A DNA stretch of 64,000 nucleotides from Cladorhizidae sp. MBARI D1340-BT2 (Eukaryota > Porifera > Demospongiae > Poecilosclerida > Cladorhizidae): positions 18,035,233-18,099,232 of the forward strand of contig JAQNBH010000007.1 in NCBI GenBank assembly GCA_028752905.1, given 5' to 3'. The position numbers and the translations under genes were made by a program. Positions 33,801 to 44,089 of the stretch are shown here, in pieces. How positions within the stretch are numbered: position 1 is the stretch's first letter; every line of letters starts with the position of its first letter. The notes beneath the pieces are model-generated. The model worked only from the letters and a program-made list of their open reading frames with translations. It ran no database searches and was not told where the DNA came from.

Positions 33801-36800
33801 GAGTAAGGGTGAATTCAGCGAGTCTACCTTGGACCAGGGTGCTGAGTCCAGTCTAACTCTCCAGTGATGGTATCAATTGCTGCCACCAGAGCTATGCTTA
33901 TGTAAATAGCACCCATATCTTGCAATCAGAGAATTCAGATTATTAATGAAGACACAAGTTAAGGCTGATTCACAGTTTGACGCTTAGCCATCGTTACGTA
34001 TCGTCCTATCGTAACGTATCGTCGTATTGTGAACCAGCAACGTCATTACGATACGATAGGACGCTACGATACGTAACAATGGAATAGGATCTGGTTCTGT
34101 TCTAGCGTCGAGCGTCCGACCAATCGGAATGCTGGCAAGTGGGAGGGTCACGTGAAGGACTTTGTACCTTCACTAGAAGAAGAACTATCACAGCTAGAGC
34201 TACTAGATGAACTAGAAGAACTATCACAGCTAGAACTACTAGATGAACTAGAAGAAGAAGAACTGCCGTCCATAGCGTCCTCGCGATCAGTCAACAACTA
34301 CTAGCACTTGTCAAAACCAGCAAAACTCGCCAATCGAACACTATATTGTGAACCAGAAACAATACGATATGATAGAACGATACGATACATTACGATAGGA
34401 TAATACGTAACGATGGGCGAGCATCATATTGTGAACCCGCATTTACCATTACAGGAGAAGGCAAAAGCTCCTGAACCTCGGTCAGTCAGGGTTCTTATAC
34501 CCTGACTTCCCAGGAACCAAGATGTCACACATTCTTACATACGCTCAGCAAAGTTCCATATACTATAACTAGGTAGTCCCACATAAGGCTATATATATAA
34601 TATCCAAGTATGTTTGGTGCGACATAACTTGGTAACATTCCCTCGGTAATCTATGTGCTAGTGCCTAAAGGTCATCCATGGTCCATGTTGATGAGTCTGC
34701 CCTCAACATCTCCCCCTCCTGAGACAAAGCCCCTCCTCCCCCAGCTGAAGGTCCTCCGTTGGAGTGTGGATCTGATCTCATGTTTGAAACTTTAATAAGC
34801 GCTGGAATCAGCGGTGTCTCCCTAGCTCCCTCAGTCACTCTCACCAGCGCTTCGTCTTCAGGCCAGCATTGTCGCGACAATCCATCTGTGTTCTGATGTA
34901 ACATGCCTAACCGGTACTTAAGTTCGAACTGGAATACCTGTAGGGCCAGTGCCCAGCGCATCAGTCTGCCTGTCAATCGAGTAGACCCTTGTAGAGCTAG
35001 CAGAGTCCGGTGGTCAGCGAGGACAGTGAAGTGGCGGCCAATCAGATGAATAGCAAAGTGGTCGACAGCTTTGACCACAGACAGACATTCAAGTTCGGAA
35101 ATGGTGTAGTTTCTTTCGGCGGGAGTGGTTCGCTTAGAGAAGTAGGCAACGGGTTGTTCCTCTCCCTCCCTCTTTACTGAGAGTGCTGCACCAATTCCGA
35201 GGATCGAGGCATCAGCTCTGGGAATAATGAGCGAGTGCTCGTCACATCGAACAGAAACAATATGGTTAAATGCATCTGACTGTCTCTTATTCCATTCTAG
35301 GGAACAGGTGGCACCCTTCTTCAGGGCATCGAACAGGGGACCCGCCCACCTAGCAAAATTGGGTATAAACTTCTGATAATAACCGGCGGTCCCCAAGAAA
35401 GCCCTCAACCCTTTCTGGTTCCTAGGTCTATGGAAGTCCTTGAGTGCCTTAACCTTAGCTTAGAATGGCACACTTACAAGGCCATGTCCAATATGGTGTC
35501 CCAGATACTCTAGTGACTGTGCTCCCCCACACACATTTGTGTAGGCTCGTAGTCAGCCCAGCCTCAACCAATGCTTTCAACACTTCTTCAATGTGTTGTA
35601 CATGTTCCTCAGAACATATTAATATATCATCAATATATGTCGCGCAGCAGTCTCTCAAGTGATCTAGTGTTTTCCATGCACCTTTGGAATGCTGCTGGTG
35701 CATTTTTGAGACCAAATGGCTTGCGGGTAAACGCATATTTCCCCCACAGGGTGCAGAAAGCTGTCTTATCCTGGCTAGCTCTACCGAGAGGGACCTGGTA
35801 GAATCCCTTGTTCAGATCAATCTTGGAAAGCCAGACAGCATTAGCCACTTGGTTCAGTAGGTCCTCAATGCATGCCATCTGGAACGGGTCATTGATTGTG
35901 ACTTTATTTAGCTGTCTGTAGTCAATACAGAGTCATACTTCCCTAGTCACCTTTTTCCTCAGCGGGACCATAGGGGATGACCATGGGCTTTTCGATGGAT
36001 TGAGTATACCCAAGGCCAATAGCTCATCTATCTCCTTAAGATCATTTTTCACTGCAGGGGCAATTCTGTTGTGGGGTGAGCGGAGTGGGTTTCCTTCCTC
36101 TACATAGATTTCACATTGGTCGTGTTTCAGCAAGTCCAGCCCTTTCAGGGCAAGGTACTTAGCCAGAATGGCCTTCAACTGTGATTTCCTAGAATTGGAC
36201 AAAGGGGTTTTCCCCATCTTGACACTACCTATGGGATTCGGTGTGTCCTCAGATTCGTCTGCCACAATGAGTCTAAGGAGGTTATCAGGTGGCATCTTCC
36301 ACTCCTTAAGCTGGATGGTTAGCTTTCTTGATCTTTTGTTAGGGACAGCTATTGTATAGAGTCAGACAGTTTAGCTATGACCTCATACGGGCCATCCCAA
36401 ATTGAGTGGAGTTTCCCTGTCAACCCTGGGGGTGTGACATAGCACCATGTCCCCGAGGTCATAGCTCCTTGGTTTGGAGCTCTGGTCATAGGCCTGTTTA
36501 GATTTTTCTTTGTAGCTTTCTTCATTTTCGTAGGCCTGTTTGTGTAGAGCTGTTAATGTCTCCCTCAGTTTGGCTACCCATTGTACAGTGCCTGAGTGTG
36601 TGATTTGATCTTCAAGCCAACCCGTCTTTATAGCTTCCAATGGTCCTCTCAAGTTTCTACCATGTATCAATTCATAAGGGGATGACCCAGTGGCTGCATG
36701 AGGGGGTTGCTCTATACGCTAGTAGACAATATTTGAGCATACGGTCCCATTCTTGGGGGTCAGATTGAACCTTCCTAATCATCCCTTTCAGACAAGCGTG

Positions 36801-39800
36801 CCAACACTCTAACATTCCATTGGTTTGATGGTGGTAGGCTGTGCTTATTATGTGGTCAGTGCTCAGCAGCTCACATAGCTCTTTGTTCAGCCTGCTAGTG
36901 AAGACAGAGCCTTGGTCTGTCAGTAGTTCTTTAGGGATACCCGTGTGTTGTATTACTTCTAATATTCCCTCAGCTACCATTCTAGCGTCGACCTTTTTTA
37001 GAGGAATAGCGTAAGGGTAACGGGTTCCCATGCACGTCATAGTCAGAATATACCTATTCCTAGTGGTGGTTCGTTCTAGTGGCCCGACTAAGTCACATGC
37101 CATTCTTTCATATGGCCTCGAGATAATAGGGGTAACGACCATAGGCACTTTGGGTTGGAGTTGCCTACCCACTCTTTGACACTCTGGACACGTGCTGCAA
37201 TAATCCCTTACATCCTTTCTCAGCCCTGGCCAGGTAAACTGTTGAGCGATCATTGATACCATTTTGTTATGCGAGAAGTGTCCACCTGCAAGTCCTCTGT
37301 GACCTGCATCTAAAATCTCCTTGCGCCTACAAGAGGGGGCCACCACTCTGGTGAACTCCCTCCTGGGTCAGCCAGTTTGCTATGCACTAATACACCTCCC
37401 AGGAAGAAGTATCCATCTTCCTGCCTATCAGCCTTCATCTCCTTCGACGTCTCATCCCCCCTCTGCTGTTCTGTTAGAGCCAGCACTTCCACCTTCCCTT
37501 TTGTAAGGGTCGGAAGCGGCTGCTCACTCACATGACCTCCCTCTAACCCTTGAAGGCTGCCTCAATATCTCTCACATATGTATTCTTCTATTGCCTCATC
37601 TCCTCCCTTGTACCCACCCAGCAATTCCTCATCAGCAGAAGAATTGATGCGAGTGTCCCCCTCCCCAGGAGGACTTGTATCGGTGCTCACTTCCTCTACT
37701 TCTGTTGATAAGCTATCTGTCTCATGGTCAACAGAATTGCAAGCAACTAGTTTTGGTTGTTTGGCTTTCTTCCTTCTGGGTTTGGGTATTGGTTTTTCAT
37801 GCGATTTGGGTAGTGTAAGGGGCAGCTGCCTAGTGCAAGTGCCATCCTTGCTATCCTCAATCTGGTTAGTGGCTTTCTCTGCCACTAGTGCCTGGCTTTG
37901 AACCCTGGTAATGGCAGATAATGGTACAGGATCGTCTGCCAGCACCCTTTGCTTGGATCTTCCAGCAATCCAGGACCTCACCCAGGGGTGGTCCTTTCCC
38001 AACAGAACATGCTTTGTATCCTCACCCACTACAAATACATCCATGGACTTAGTTATTCCATCTACCTTTAAGTCTATGGTTGCTGTTTAAGTGTGACGAC
38101 CCTCTGATTAGCTACTCTTGCCTTAGCTGTCTTGCCAGTGAAACATTCAGCCTAGCAGGGACCGTTGTTTTGTTGGCGCCAGTGACAATGAGGCACCTAC
38201 ACGGTCTACCATTTATGTCCCCGGTTCTGAGCAACTCCTGAATTTCCTCAGCCTCAGAACTAATCCTGCCTAGCCTGGCTTTGGCCTTACTGTTTGGGCA
38301 ATACCTCTTAATATGCCGTTTCATTGCATTCAAAGCAAACCATGTCCTTAGGAAATGATCTACCCCTCTGTGGACCACTGGCCACACCTTGGCCACCAAC
38401 CCGATCATGCTCAATAGGGGACCCCCATCTTTACCCTTAGTTGGGCGCCCACCTGATCACTTAGTAGGTGTCTGTTCCCTGGGATTGTTGTAGGCCATCT
38501 TTCTGCCGGAGTGTTGTCCTTCCAGTTGTCTCTTGTGCATCTTGCTTCTTTCGTGAAAGGATTTCCATTCCCAAGTAGCTTCCAGCTCATCGATGATCTC
38601 CTGAGTACCCTTGTAAATATTACCTCTCACTGCATGGCATACCTCTGGAGAGTAGTAAAGCGTCAATGTTCCTCAAAACATCTCCATCGTGAAGTCCTTC
38701 TTGCTTTCCATCCACGCTGCGAGTCTGTTGATGGTCTTCATAATCGGAGTGAGATGGCGTCTAGGCGACAGGTTGTCTATTGGTGTGTTTTTCCAAATAG
38801 TTTTCCTGGCTCTGGTATCCGTACAATCCAGACGCTCCAGCAGCGAAGTCTTCAATGTTTGGTAAGGTACGCTCAGGTCCAGTTCCTGGAAAGCTTCCAT
38901 CACTTTCCCGGAGACTTGCTTCCGTAATATATTGATCCATTCTGTTACTGGAAGTCCTCCCTCTGTTAGGGTTTGTTCTAAGTTTCTCAGGTAAACTTCT
39001 GGGTCGATGCGTTCATCCATTTTGTGAAGTGCCTGCAGTGCTGTTCTCTTCAGTTGCTCAGCTTCCCTTGCAGAAGTACCGGTTTGTTGGAACTCTCCTG
39101 TGAGCTTGTAGAAGTGCATTTTCCTCTACCAATTTTGTTAGCAGGTTATTTCGCTGCTTTTCTTCCTTCACGTGCTCCATTGTTGTTCTCAACCTCTCCT
39201 CCCTTTCCTGGTTCATTGATGCTATCATAGTTGCCATAGCACCCTGTAGCAGTGCCATGGAGTCGGCAGTCGCTTCAGTGTTGAATGAACTAGTTGCTAT
39301 CAGTTATGTCTTCTTGTCGCTGATCTTGTTGGACTTTGAACGTGTTTGGACGATGCTTGGATCCATGCTTCGGTTGGTAGTGATGGTTAGCGATGGCGAT
39401 TGTGTTCTGCACCGTTGCCACCATGTGTTGAGGGTTAGTCCAGTCTAACTCTCCAGTGATGGTATCAATTGCTGCCACCAGAGCTATGCTTATGTAAATA
39501 GCACCCGTATCTTGCAATCAGAGAATTTAGATTATTAATGAAGACACAAGTTACCATTACAGGACAAGGCAAAAGCTCCTGAACCTCGGTCAGTCAGGGT
39601 TCTTATACCCCGACTTCCCAGGAAACAGGATGTCATACATTCTTACATACGCTCAGCAAAGTTCCATGATACTATAACTAGGTAGTCCCACATAAGGCTA
39701 TATAATATCTAAGTCTGTTTGGTGCGACATAACATTCCCTCAGTAATCTATGTGCTAATGCCTAAAGGTCGTCCATGGTCCATGTTGATGAGTCTGCCCT

Positions 39801-42800
39801 CAACACAGGGCTCTTGATGGATGCCACTGATGCCGTTGAAGTTGTTCTGCAAGAAACTGAAGAGCTATTACAAAAGGGAAGAAAGAGAAAATGAAATGAA
39901 CAGCACCACTCTAAGATCAGAAAACTAAGTCTGCGATTAGCAAATATGCCCAGATCTACTGAAACAAGAGAGGTGTTGAAAAACTCTCGAGATTACTGGG
40001 CTTCAAGGTATCTGAAGCACTGTATTCTCTAGATTACTGGGCTTCAAGGTATCTGAAGCAACTGTGAGGAACTTTAAGAGGGAAATCCAGAATCATCTGA
40101 AAGAAGACAAAGAGATAGGCAGCACTCAGATAATGCCTAGACAGTGTGGGAGACCCCTTCTTCTGCCAGATGAGAGAAGATCATTGAACTTATTAAAAAA
40201 AGTTTATCCAGAATCTGTGAGTCTGCACGTATCACCTGTAAGTTCATGTAAGTTCATCCATTGTTCTAGGTGCTGCCAAAGGCATAGTTGCTCACAAGGC
40301 CTGTTCATTGCTGAAAGAGCATGCCAGTAGACCTTTGTCGTGGGCCTTTGCTTTACTGTTGAGGCATAATCTATGTGACGTGCAAGGGTACACGAACAAG
40401 CCCTAAAGTTTCCAAAGATTTTAACAGCATAAAATCTTCCTTCTTTGAAAACATAAGAGACACAATCAGAGGGAACAATATCCATCCTTCTATGGTGGAC
40501 TTTGACTAGGCAGGAGTTGAATGGTTCCAGTATCAGACTGGACATTATATATTCAAGGAACCAAACAAATTGATATGGGTGATAAAAGGAAGGTGACGCA
40601 TTTCTGAATGAGCGATTCGAGGACCACTTGATGTCTTGATGGAGGTGAATGGGTGGAGAGTATCAAAGTAGATTTGTGTACATCAACAACCAAGCTTATC
40701 TACTTTCAGTGGCTGAAAGAAATCATTGAATGGTTGCACAACAAGAACCAGCACTTACCAGAGGATGGAAAGACACTAGATTTTAGAGAAGCTAGAATCA
40801 TGACACTGCAATACTATGTACTGTAATTGAAACCACAATGAACAGCATAAGTGTAGTAGTAAGTGCATATAGTAATCATTCCTCCTCCCATAATTATTCT
40901 AAATTGTTGACAGCATCAAAATGGTATTTTGAATTCTTGGTGCCACATGTAAAATTGTTATATAGAATTAAAAAACATAACACATTTTTTCAAGAAATTG
41001 TGAACATTTAGAGCGTTATAATTATTATGTGGATTTACAGTATATTATATACTACTTCCCTTGTCACAATCCAAGCATTGCAAATGGTGCTATCAATAAT
41101 GTTCAGATGAATGTACTGTATAAGGCCTTCAACTCAGGACAATGGCTAGAGCAATACAATGATAGAATTTCAAAATAGGCCATCGAGGTATGTGTTTCCC
41201 CCCCCCCCCCCTCTTTATCCATTGCACCTTGCGTTGCATTCATTACTATATATTGTGTGTGTATGTGTATGCATTTGTGTGTGTGTATTATAATTGCTTT
41301 ATGATTTTTTTCTCCAGAGTTCTATGATGTGATTGTGCTTGATGTGGACTCCAAAGACACGAAGGTTGGAATGACATGCCCACCACTGCAATTCTTGGAG
41401 CAAGATTTTTTGAAATCTTGCAAATCCTTGCTTAAAACTCATGGTATGAAACGTTACATGGCGTTTGGAGTTTGTTGTACTATTCTGTCGTGGTTGACCA
41501 ACGACTTATAACCATTGTATATGCATATTAGAATGCAAGTTAAAATGAACTGCTGTTTGTATATGAGTCAGTTCCATTGAGGAAATCAAAAAGAGCCATG
41601 CACACAGAGCTACTTTGTGCTAAAGTCTATAACAAACATACAGTAGGGAAGCCCATCCAAAGAAGCACCATCTTTTATCAGAGCAAAGGGATTCATGGTG
41701 ATTCGTGGGAAGCAAAGGTGCCTTTGTAGCATTTCTTGGTGGAGGATATGAAGGATATCTAAGTTTGCAACTGTCCGTGCCTCAGCGGTCAATAGGTTAA
41801 GCACAACCGTAGCTTCTGTATTAAATATATATATATAACTTCAATGGTTATAAACACCAACTTGTAATCATTATTACAATGACCTCACTAATCAACTTAA
41901 AATTTACTCTATTACTCTCTCGACATTACTCTCTCGACATAATCATACCATTTTCAGCGAGTGAGATCCACCGCATACACAGTGACAATGCACTGCAAGT
42001 TGAACAGGAGCATATGACGTGTTGCTAAGCATTCCTTATGGAGAGGGGGGAGTCACATTTGATATTCTCACCCCTCCCCCATTCCTTCCCTCCCCTCCCC
42101 CACACCCCACAAACTCGAGGTTTCCACCCAAGAATTTTTGAAATTACAATACTCACTGGAACAAGTGTGAATTTCATTATATTTACAACACAATGTGAAG
42201 TGTTAAAAATGTTCGAGTTGTAGAGTTACATGTAGTAGGCCTTTTAGGCTATTATGCTCTTTAAAAAAAAATTAACCTTTTAACATTTCAAAAAACTATT
42301 ATGCTTTTTAACCTTCCCCATTAAAAAAAATCTATTGTGTTTGTCTGGGTAACTATTATGCTTGTCTAGGTAACTATTATGCTTGTCTGGGTAACTATTA
42401 TGCTTGTCTAGGTAACTATTATGCTTGTCTAGGTAACTATTATGCTTGTCTGGATAACTATTATGCTTGTCTGGGTAACTATTATGCTTGTCTGGGTACT
42501 TATTATGCTTGTCTGGGTAACTATTATGCTTGTCTGGGTAGCTATTATGCTTGTCTGGGTAACTATTATGCTTGTCTAGGTCCTATTATGCTTGTCTGGG
42601 TACTTATTATGCTTGTCTGGGTAACTATTATGCTTGTCTAGGTACTTATTATGCTTGTCTGGGTAACTATTATGCTTGTCTGGGTAACTATTATGCTTGT
42701 CTGGGTAACTATTATGCTTGTCTGGGTAACTATTATGCTTGTCTGGGTAACTATTATGCTTATCTAGGTAATTATTATGCTTATCTAGGTAACTATTATG

Positions 42801-44089
42801 CTTGTCTGGGTAACTATTATGCTTGTCTGGGTAACTATTATGCTTGTCTAGGCAACTATTATGCTTGTCTGGGTAACTATTATGCCACTATTATGCTTGT
42901 CTAGGTAACTATTATGCTTGTCTGGGTAACTATTATGCTTGTCTGGGTAACTATTATGCTTGTCTGGGTAACTATTATGCTTGTCTGGGTAACTATTATG
43001 CTTGTCTAGGTAACTATTATGCTCTAGGTATGTACCTATAATGCTCAAAATTGTGCTTAATATTGTTAAAGACGGAAGTTGATTTGTATTTTACTGCAGC
43101 AAAACTGTTACTGCCTGTGCAATCAGCTGATTAATTATCTGCTGTAAAAGCCTATTGTATTAGTGTATGTATATACAGGTGTTAAATTATGAAATATCCA
43201 TTTTTTAGTCACAATGTGATTTTCGTCCAAGTAATATGCTCAAAGTTTCTCCTATTGTGCCAGCATGTCTGTGTTAATATCGTTGAGGTCATCACTACCT
43301 ACACTAACTCACTCGACTATGACACATTGAGAGAGACAGATGATTTGGGATACGAAGACATAGAGAAATAATGAGCTAGACAAGGGGGGAGGGGGGAAGG
43401 CCAAACTTCAAAATCAGTAGAGGAATAGGGGGGGTAAATGCAGAGATCCAGCAATACTTGTATAAGCATTGTGCATATTGTCTTTTAACCTAGCTAAAGC
43501 AAAGATTGTATCTCCCCCTTGAAATCTGTTTCAGGAAAGTCTTATGTGCAAATCAGAACCACTGTTGATTAGGAATGCTTAGGAATGCTTTTTCATATAT
43601 GAAAACATTTCATGTGAAAAATAACAGTAGCTCTGTAGTACTATTAATTTGTTGGCCATACTACATCTAATGACCTCTGGTGATGTGTTGTTATGACCTG
43701 CAGGCATAATGATGGTGAATTTAGTAGCAAGAAACAAGGACATGCGATGTAAAACTCTACAGTGTTTTCACGAGCTATTTCCCAGTATTCTCAGTCTCTG
43801 TGTGCATGAAGATGTCAATGAAACGGTGGTTGCCATGGCCGCCACTAGAGAGAGAACCATCGCGAAACTTGTCAACTGCAGCCATCTTGTTCGAGATGGT
43901 GAAGCATGTGGTGATAAACTACTGCAAACACCATGTGAGTTCACTACTGACGTCTGCCACAGCATTGCCAGATTAGCTAGCACCATCTCTGAAAACTCCG
44001 GAGGTGACATTGATTCCGGTTCATTTCAATCTGACTTGTTTGGTTCCGTGTCACGTATTTTAAATATTTTTGAAATAAACAATTCTTAA
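27717..44089 (+). CDS. METTL13: METTL13-like methyltransferase, 3' half of the gene (5 exons)
   Basis: Five plus-strand exons (27717-27897, 28709-28953, 32803-32947, 41318-41443, 43704-44089) join without a frame break into 360 codons plus stop. In vertebrates METTL13 methylates elongation factor eEF1A at its N-terminus and Lys55 using two class I methyltransferase domains. Here only the linker and C-terminal domain are seen: the SAM-binding loop LIGLGGGALLMF (exon 2), the acidic residue in VVELDSEVV (exon 3), YDVIVLDVDSKD and GMTCPP (exon 4), and MMVNLVARN (exon 5). All introns have GT-AG ends and matching phases. The N-terminal domain should lie upstream, but no exon for it was recognised between 22.6 and 27.7 kb. 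Intron 3 carries large mobile elements, none of which breaks an exon. Confidence 0.9.
27898..28708. repeat. METTL13-like intron 1 with pyrimidine tract and 59-bp tandem repeat
   Basis: 27935-28206 is a C/T-rich, internally repetitive tract (CACTCACCACTCCCTCCT units). 28434-28667 holds about four copies of a 59-bp unit beginning GTTTCCATATACACAAAG (starts at 28434, 28493, 28552 and 28611), the last one truncated. Confidence 0.9.
28709..28953 (+). CDS. METTL13: METTL13-like exon b (SAM-binding motif)
   Basis: Acceptor GTTTGCAG. A lysine-rich stretch (KRKKKKK), as in other METTL13 proteins, is followed by YLSNMILSLALLP and the glycine-rich SAM loop LIGLGGGALL. The donor GTAGGA at 28954 gives phase 0. 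Confidence 0.88.
30630..30870. repeat. Dispersed repeat, copy B
   Basis: Partner of 23936-24200, with the same order of conserved blocks. A short ORF over part of it (30808-31050) has no known motif. Confidence 0.6.
31295..31625. repeat. Diverged tandem duplication, about 165 bp x 2
   Basis: Two copies align: TTGTCGGCAATCCTGAAG / TTGTCGGTAATGCTGC, then TTAACTTTCTCAATCTTC / TTAACTCTCTCAATCCTC, then CATAAAATTAGTCCA / CATAAAATCGGCCCA, each ending CCGACAACTGG. Confidence 0.75.
32018..32280. repeat. 56-58-bp tandem repeat
   Basis: Four to five units start at TGCATGGA (32023, 32079, 32137, 32193) and contain GACCTGTTGAGGGAGACATG. Alternate units (GGAGCGTGTTAG and GGAGGAGTG) form a two-unit period of 114 bp. 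Confidence 0.92.
32803..32947 (+). CDS. METTL13: METTL13-like exon c
   Basis: Acceptor CCTCTGCAG. Encodes IAVDVVELDSEVVAIAERFF and VNVSIDDGIKYV, the methyltransferase strands 2 and 3, with an acidic residue expected to contact SAM. The donor GGTATAG at 32948 leaves 1 base for exon d. Confidence 0.9.
33133..33311. repeat. 47-bp tandem repeat, four units
   Basis: Units begin CATGTTAGGAG and contain GTATTATAATCCTGC. The third is shortened by about 4 bp. Confidence 0.95.
33840..34708 (-). repeat. 3' LTR of Gypsy element 2, with nested insertion
   Basis: Ends TGCTGAG...CCCTCAACA. Without the 481-bp insert plus duplicated TTA it is 385 bp and closely matches 39426-39805. Confidence 0.92.
33962..34442. 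mobile_element. 481-bp inverted-repeat element nested in the LTR
   Basis: The sister LTR shows the uninterrupted site (ACAAGTTACCATTAC); here TTA is duplicated on both sides (33959-33961 and 34443-34445). The ends are diverged inverted repeats of 50-60 bp: left AGGCTGATTCACA...CCATCGTTACGTAT, right (reversed) ATGCGGGTTCACA...CCATCGTTACGTAT. The 3-bp TTA duplication fits the PIF/Harbinger TWA preference, but the class is tentative. The interior has a 36-39-bp duplication that reads as a Glu/Leu-rich repeat on plus and a Ser-rich repeat with an ATG on minus. Confidence 0.85.
34665..35408 (-). pseudogene. Gypsy element 2 RT connection and RNase H
   Basis: Open frame with RAFLGTAGYYQKFIPNFA (connection), then RNase H landmarks: PRADASILGIGAALS, NYTISELECLSVVKAV, FTVLADHRTLLAL and HQNTDGLSRQ. 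It is the longest intact segment of the element but is cut off from the RT by frame changes upstream. Confidence 0.9.
34709..34720 (-). promoter_or_regulatory. Polypurine tract of Gypsy element 2
   Basis: Read on the minus strand, AGGAGGGGGAGA abuts the 3' LTR. Confidence 0.75.
35455..36295 (-). pseudogene. Gypsy element 2 reverse transcriptase (frameshifted)
   Basis: Three overlapping frames. 35933-36295 has the RT N-terminus (LGILNPSKSPWSSPMVPLRKK); 35630-35878 has WLSKIDLNKGFYQVPL and FTRKPFGLKNAPAAFQRCM; 35455-35736 has the catalytic box TYIDDILICSEE. Breaks near 35900 and 35680 separate them. Confidence 0.9.
36383..37346 (-). pseudogene. Gypsy element 2 integrase, placed upstream of RT
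   Basis: Zinc-binding region with HNKMVSMIAQQFTWPG and CSTCPECQRVGR, then the core: CDLVGPLE, LLTDQGSVFTS and a YHHQTNGMLECW region where the third acidic residue falls in LEC. 36383-36670 continues with MIHGRNLRGPLEA and GDMVLCHTPR, the C-terminal part. A frame change separates the two near 36671. It lies 5' of the RT, opposite to the usual Gypsy order. Confidence 0.9.
37562..38414 (-). pseudogene. Gypsy element 2 zinc knuckle and protease region
   Basis: 38112-38414 shows a damaged CCHC knuckle (HIKRYCPN follows a C-rich run shifted by one base) and then a protease-like segment (CRCLIVTGANKTTVPARL), in which the expected D-T/S-G appears altered to VTGA. 37562-38044 continues with a DVFVVGEDTKHVLLG segment typical of the protease C-terminal half, then a low-complexity acidic linker. 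Confidence 0.7.
38457..39258 (-). pseudogene. Gypsy element 2 gag (broken)
   Basis: Frames 39058-39258, 38673-39119 and 38457-38666 together give a gag-like pattern: a coiled N-terminal part (EREERLRTTMEHVKEEKQR), a core with RIDPEVYLRNLEQTL and KVMEAFQELDLSVPYQTLK, then CHAVRGNIYKGTQEIID. Frame breaks lie near 39090 and 38670. Confidence 0.75.
39406..39423 (-). promoter_or_regulatory. Primer-binding site of Gypsy element 2
   Basis: Read on the minus strand, TGGTGGCAACGGTGC begins two bases inside the 5' LTR edge. The tRNA is not identified. Confidence 0.65.
39426..39805 (-). repeat. 5' LTR of Gypsy element 2
   Basis: 380 bp with inverted ends TGTTGAGGG / CCCTCAACA. It is nearly identical to the other LTR outside the nested insertion and carries the empty target site of that insertion. 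Confidence 0.93.
39900..40620 (+). pseudogene. Pogo-like (DDE_1) transposase remnant
   Basis: Plus-strand decayed transposase in the METTL13-like intron. Recognisable parts: LLGFKVSEATVRNFKREIQ and MPRQCGRPLLLPDE (DNA-binding region, about 40040-40170), a GAAKG...HKACSLLKEHA stretch (about 40272-40325), KVSKDFNSIKSSFFENIRDT (about 40405-40465) and AGVEWFQYQTGHY, where the catalytic WDQTG block is expected but damaged. A tandem duplication of about 40 bp (TTACTGGGCTTCAAGGTATC, twice) lies at 39995-40060. There are many stops and shifts. Confidence 0.75.
41318..41443 (+). CDS. METTL13: METTL13-like exon d
   Basis: Acceptor TTTTCTCCAG. With the spare base from exon c it reads EFYDVIVLDVDSKD, then GMTCPPLQFLEQDFL, very close to the vertebrate METTL13 block. 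The donor GTATGA at 41444 leaves 1 base. Confidence 0.92.
41444..43703. other. METTL13-like intron 4
   Basis: 2.26-kb intron with a 21-bp minisatellite at 42338-43040. No gene is seen elsewhere in it. Confidence 0.8.
42338..43040. repeat. 21-bp minisatellite, about 33 copies
   Basis: Unit CTATTATGCTTGTCTGGGTAA with few variants (GGGTAC, AGGTAA, TTATCTAGG). Because 21 is a multiple of three it leaves an open frame repeating YYACLGN on plus, which is not a gene. Confidence 0.97.
43704..44089 (+). CDS. METTL13: METTL13-like last exon
   Basis: Acceptor GACCTGCAG. Begins GIMMVNLVARNKDMR, followed by a FHELFPSILSLCVHEDVNE region that matches the C-terminal half of METTL13 (VNE is conserved). The tail of about 60 residues after it is not conserved. 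TAA stop at 44087-44089. AATAAA at 44074-44079 overlaps the last codons, and T-rich sequence follows. Confidence 0.88.

Larger units (their letters stand above)
33835..39810 (-). mobile_element. Ty3/Gypsy element 2, Gmr1-like gene order, inside METTL13-like intron 3
   Basis: Complete minus-strand LTR element. LTRs are at 33840-34708 and 39426-39805, flanked by the 5-bp duplication CAGGG (33835-33839 and 39806-39810). On the minus strand the order is gag, protease, integrase (about 37.3-36.4 kb), reverse transcriptase (36.3-35.4 kb), RNase H (35.4-34.7 kb). The RT and RNase H are Gypsy-like, yet integrase precedes RT, the arrangement known from Gmr1-like Gypsy elements. The frames are broken at many points. 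It sits antisense to the host gene, within an intron. Confidence 0.92.

Noticed and set aside
42572..43048. ORFs with YYACLGN or DKHNSYP repeats
   Set aside because: They arise from a 21-bp minisatellite inside a METTL13-like intron; the period is a multiple of three, so frames stay open.
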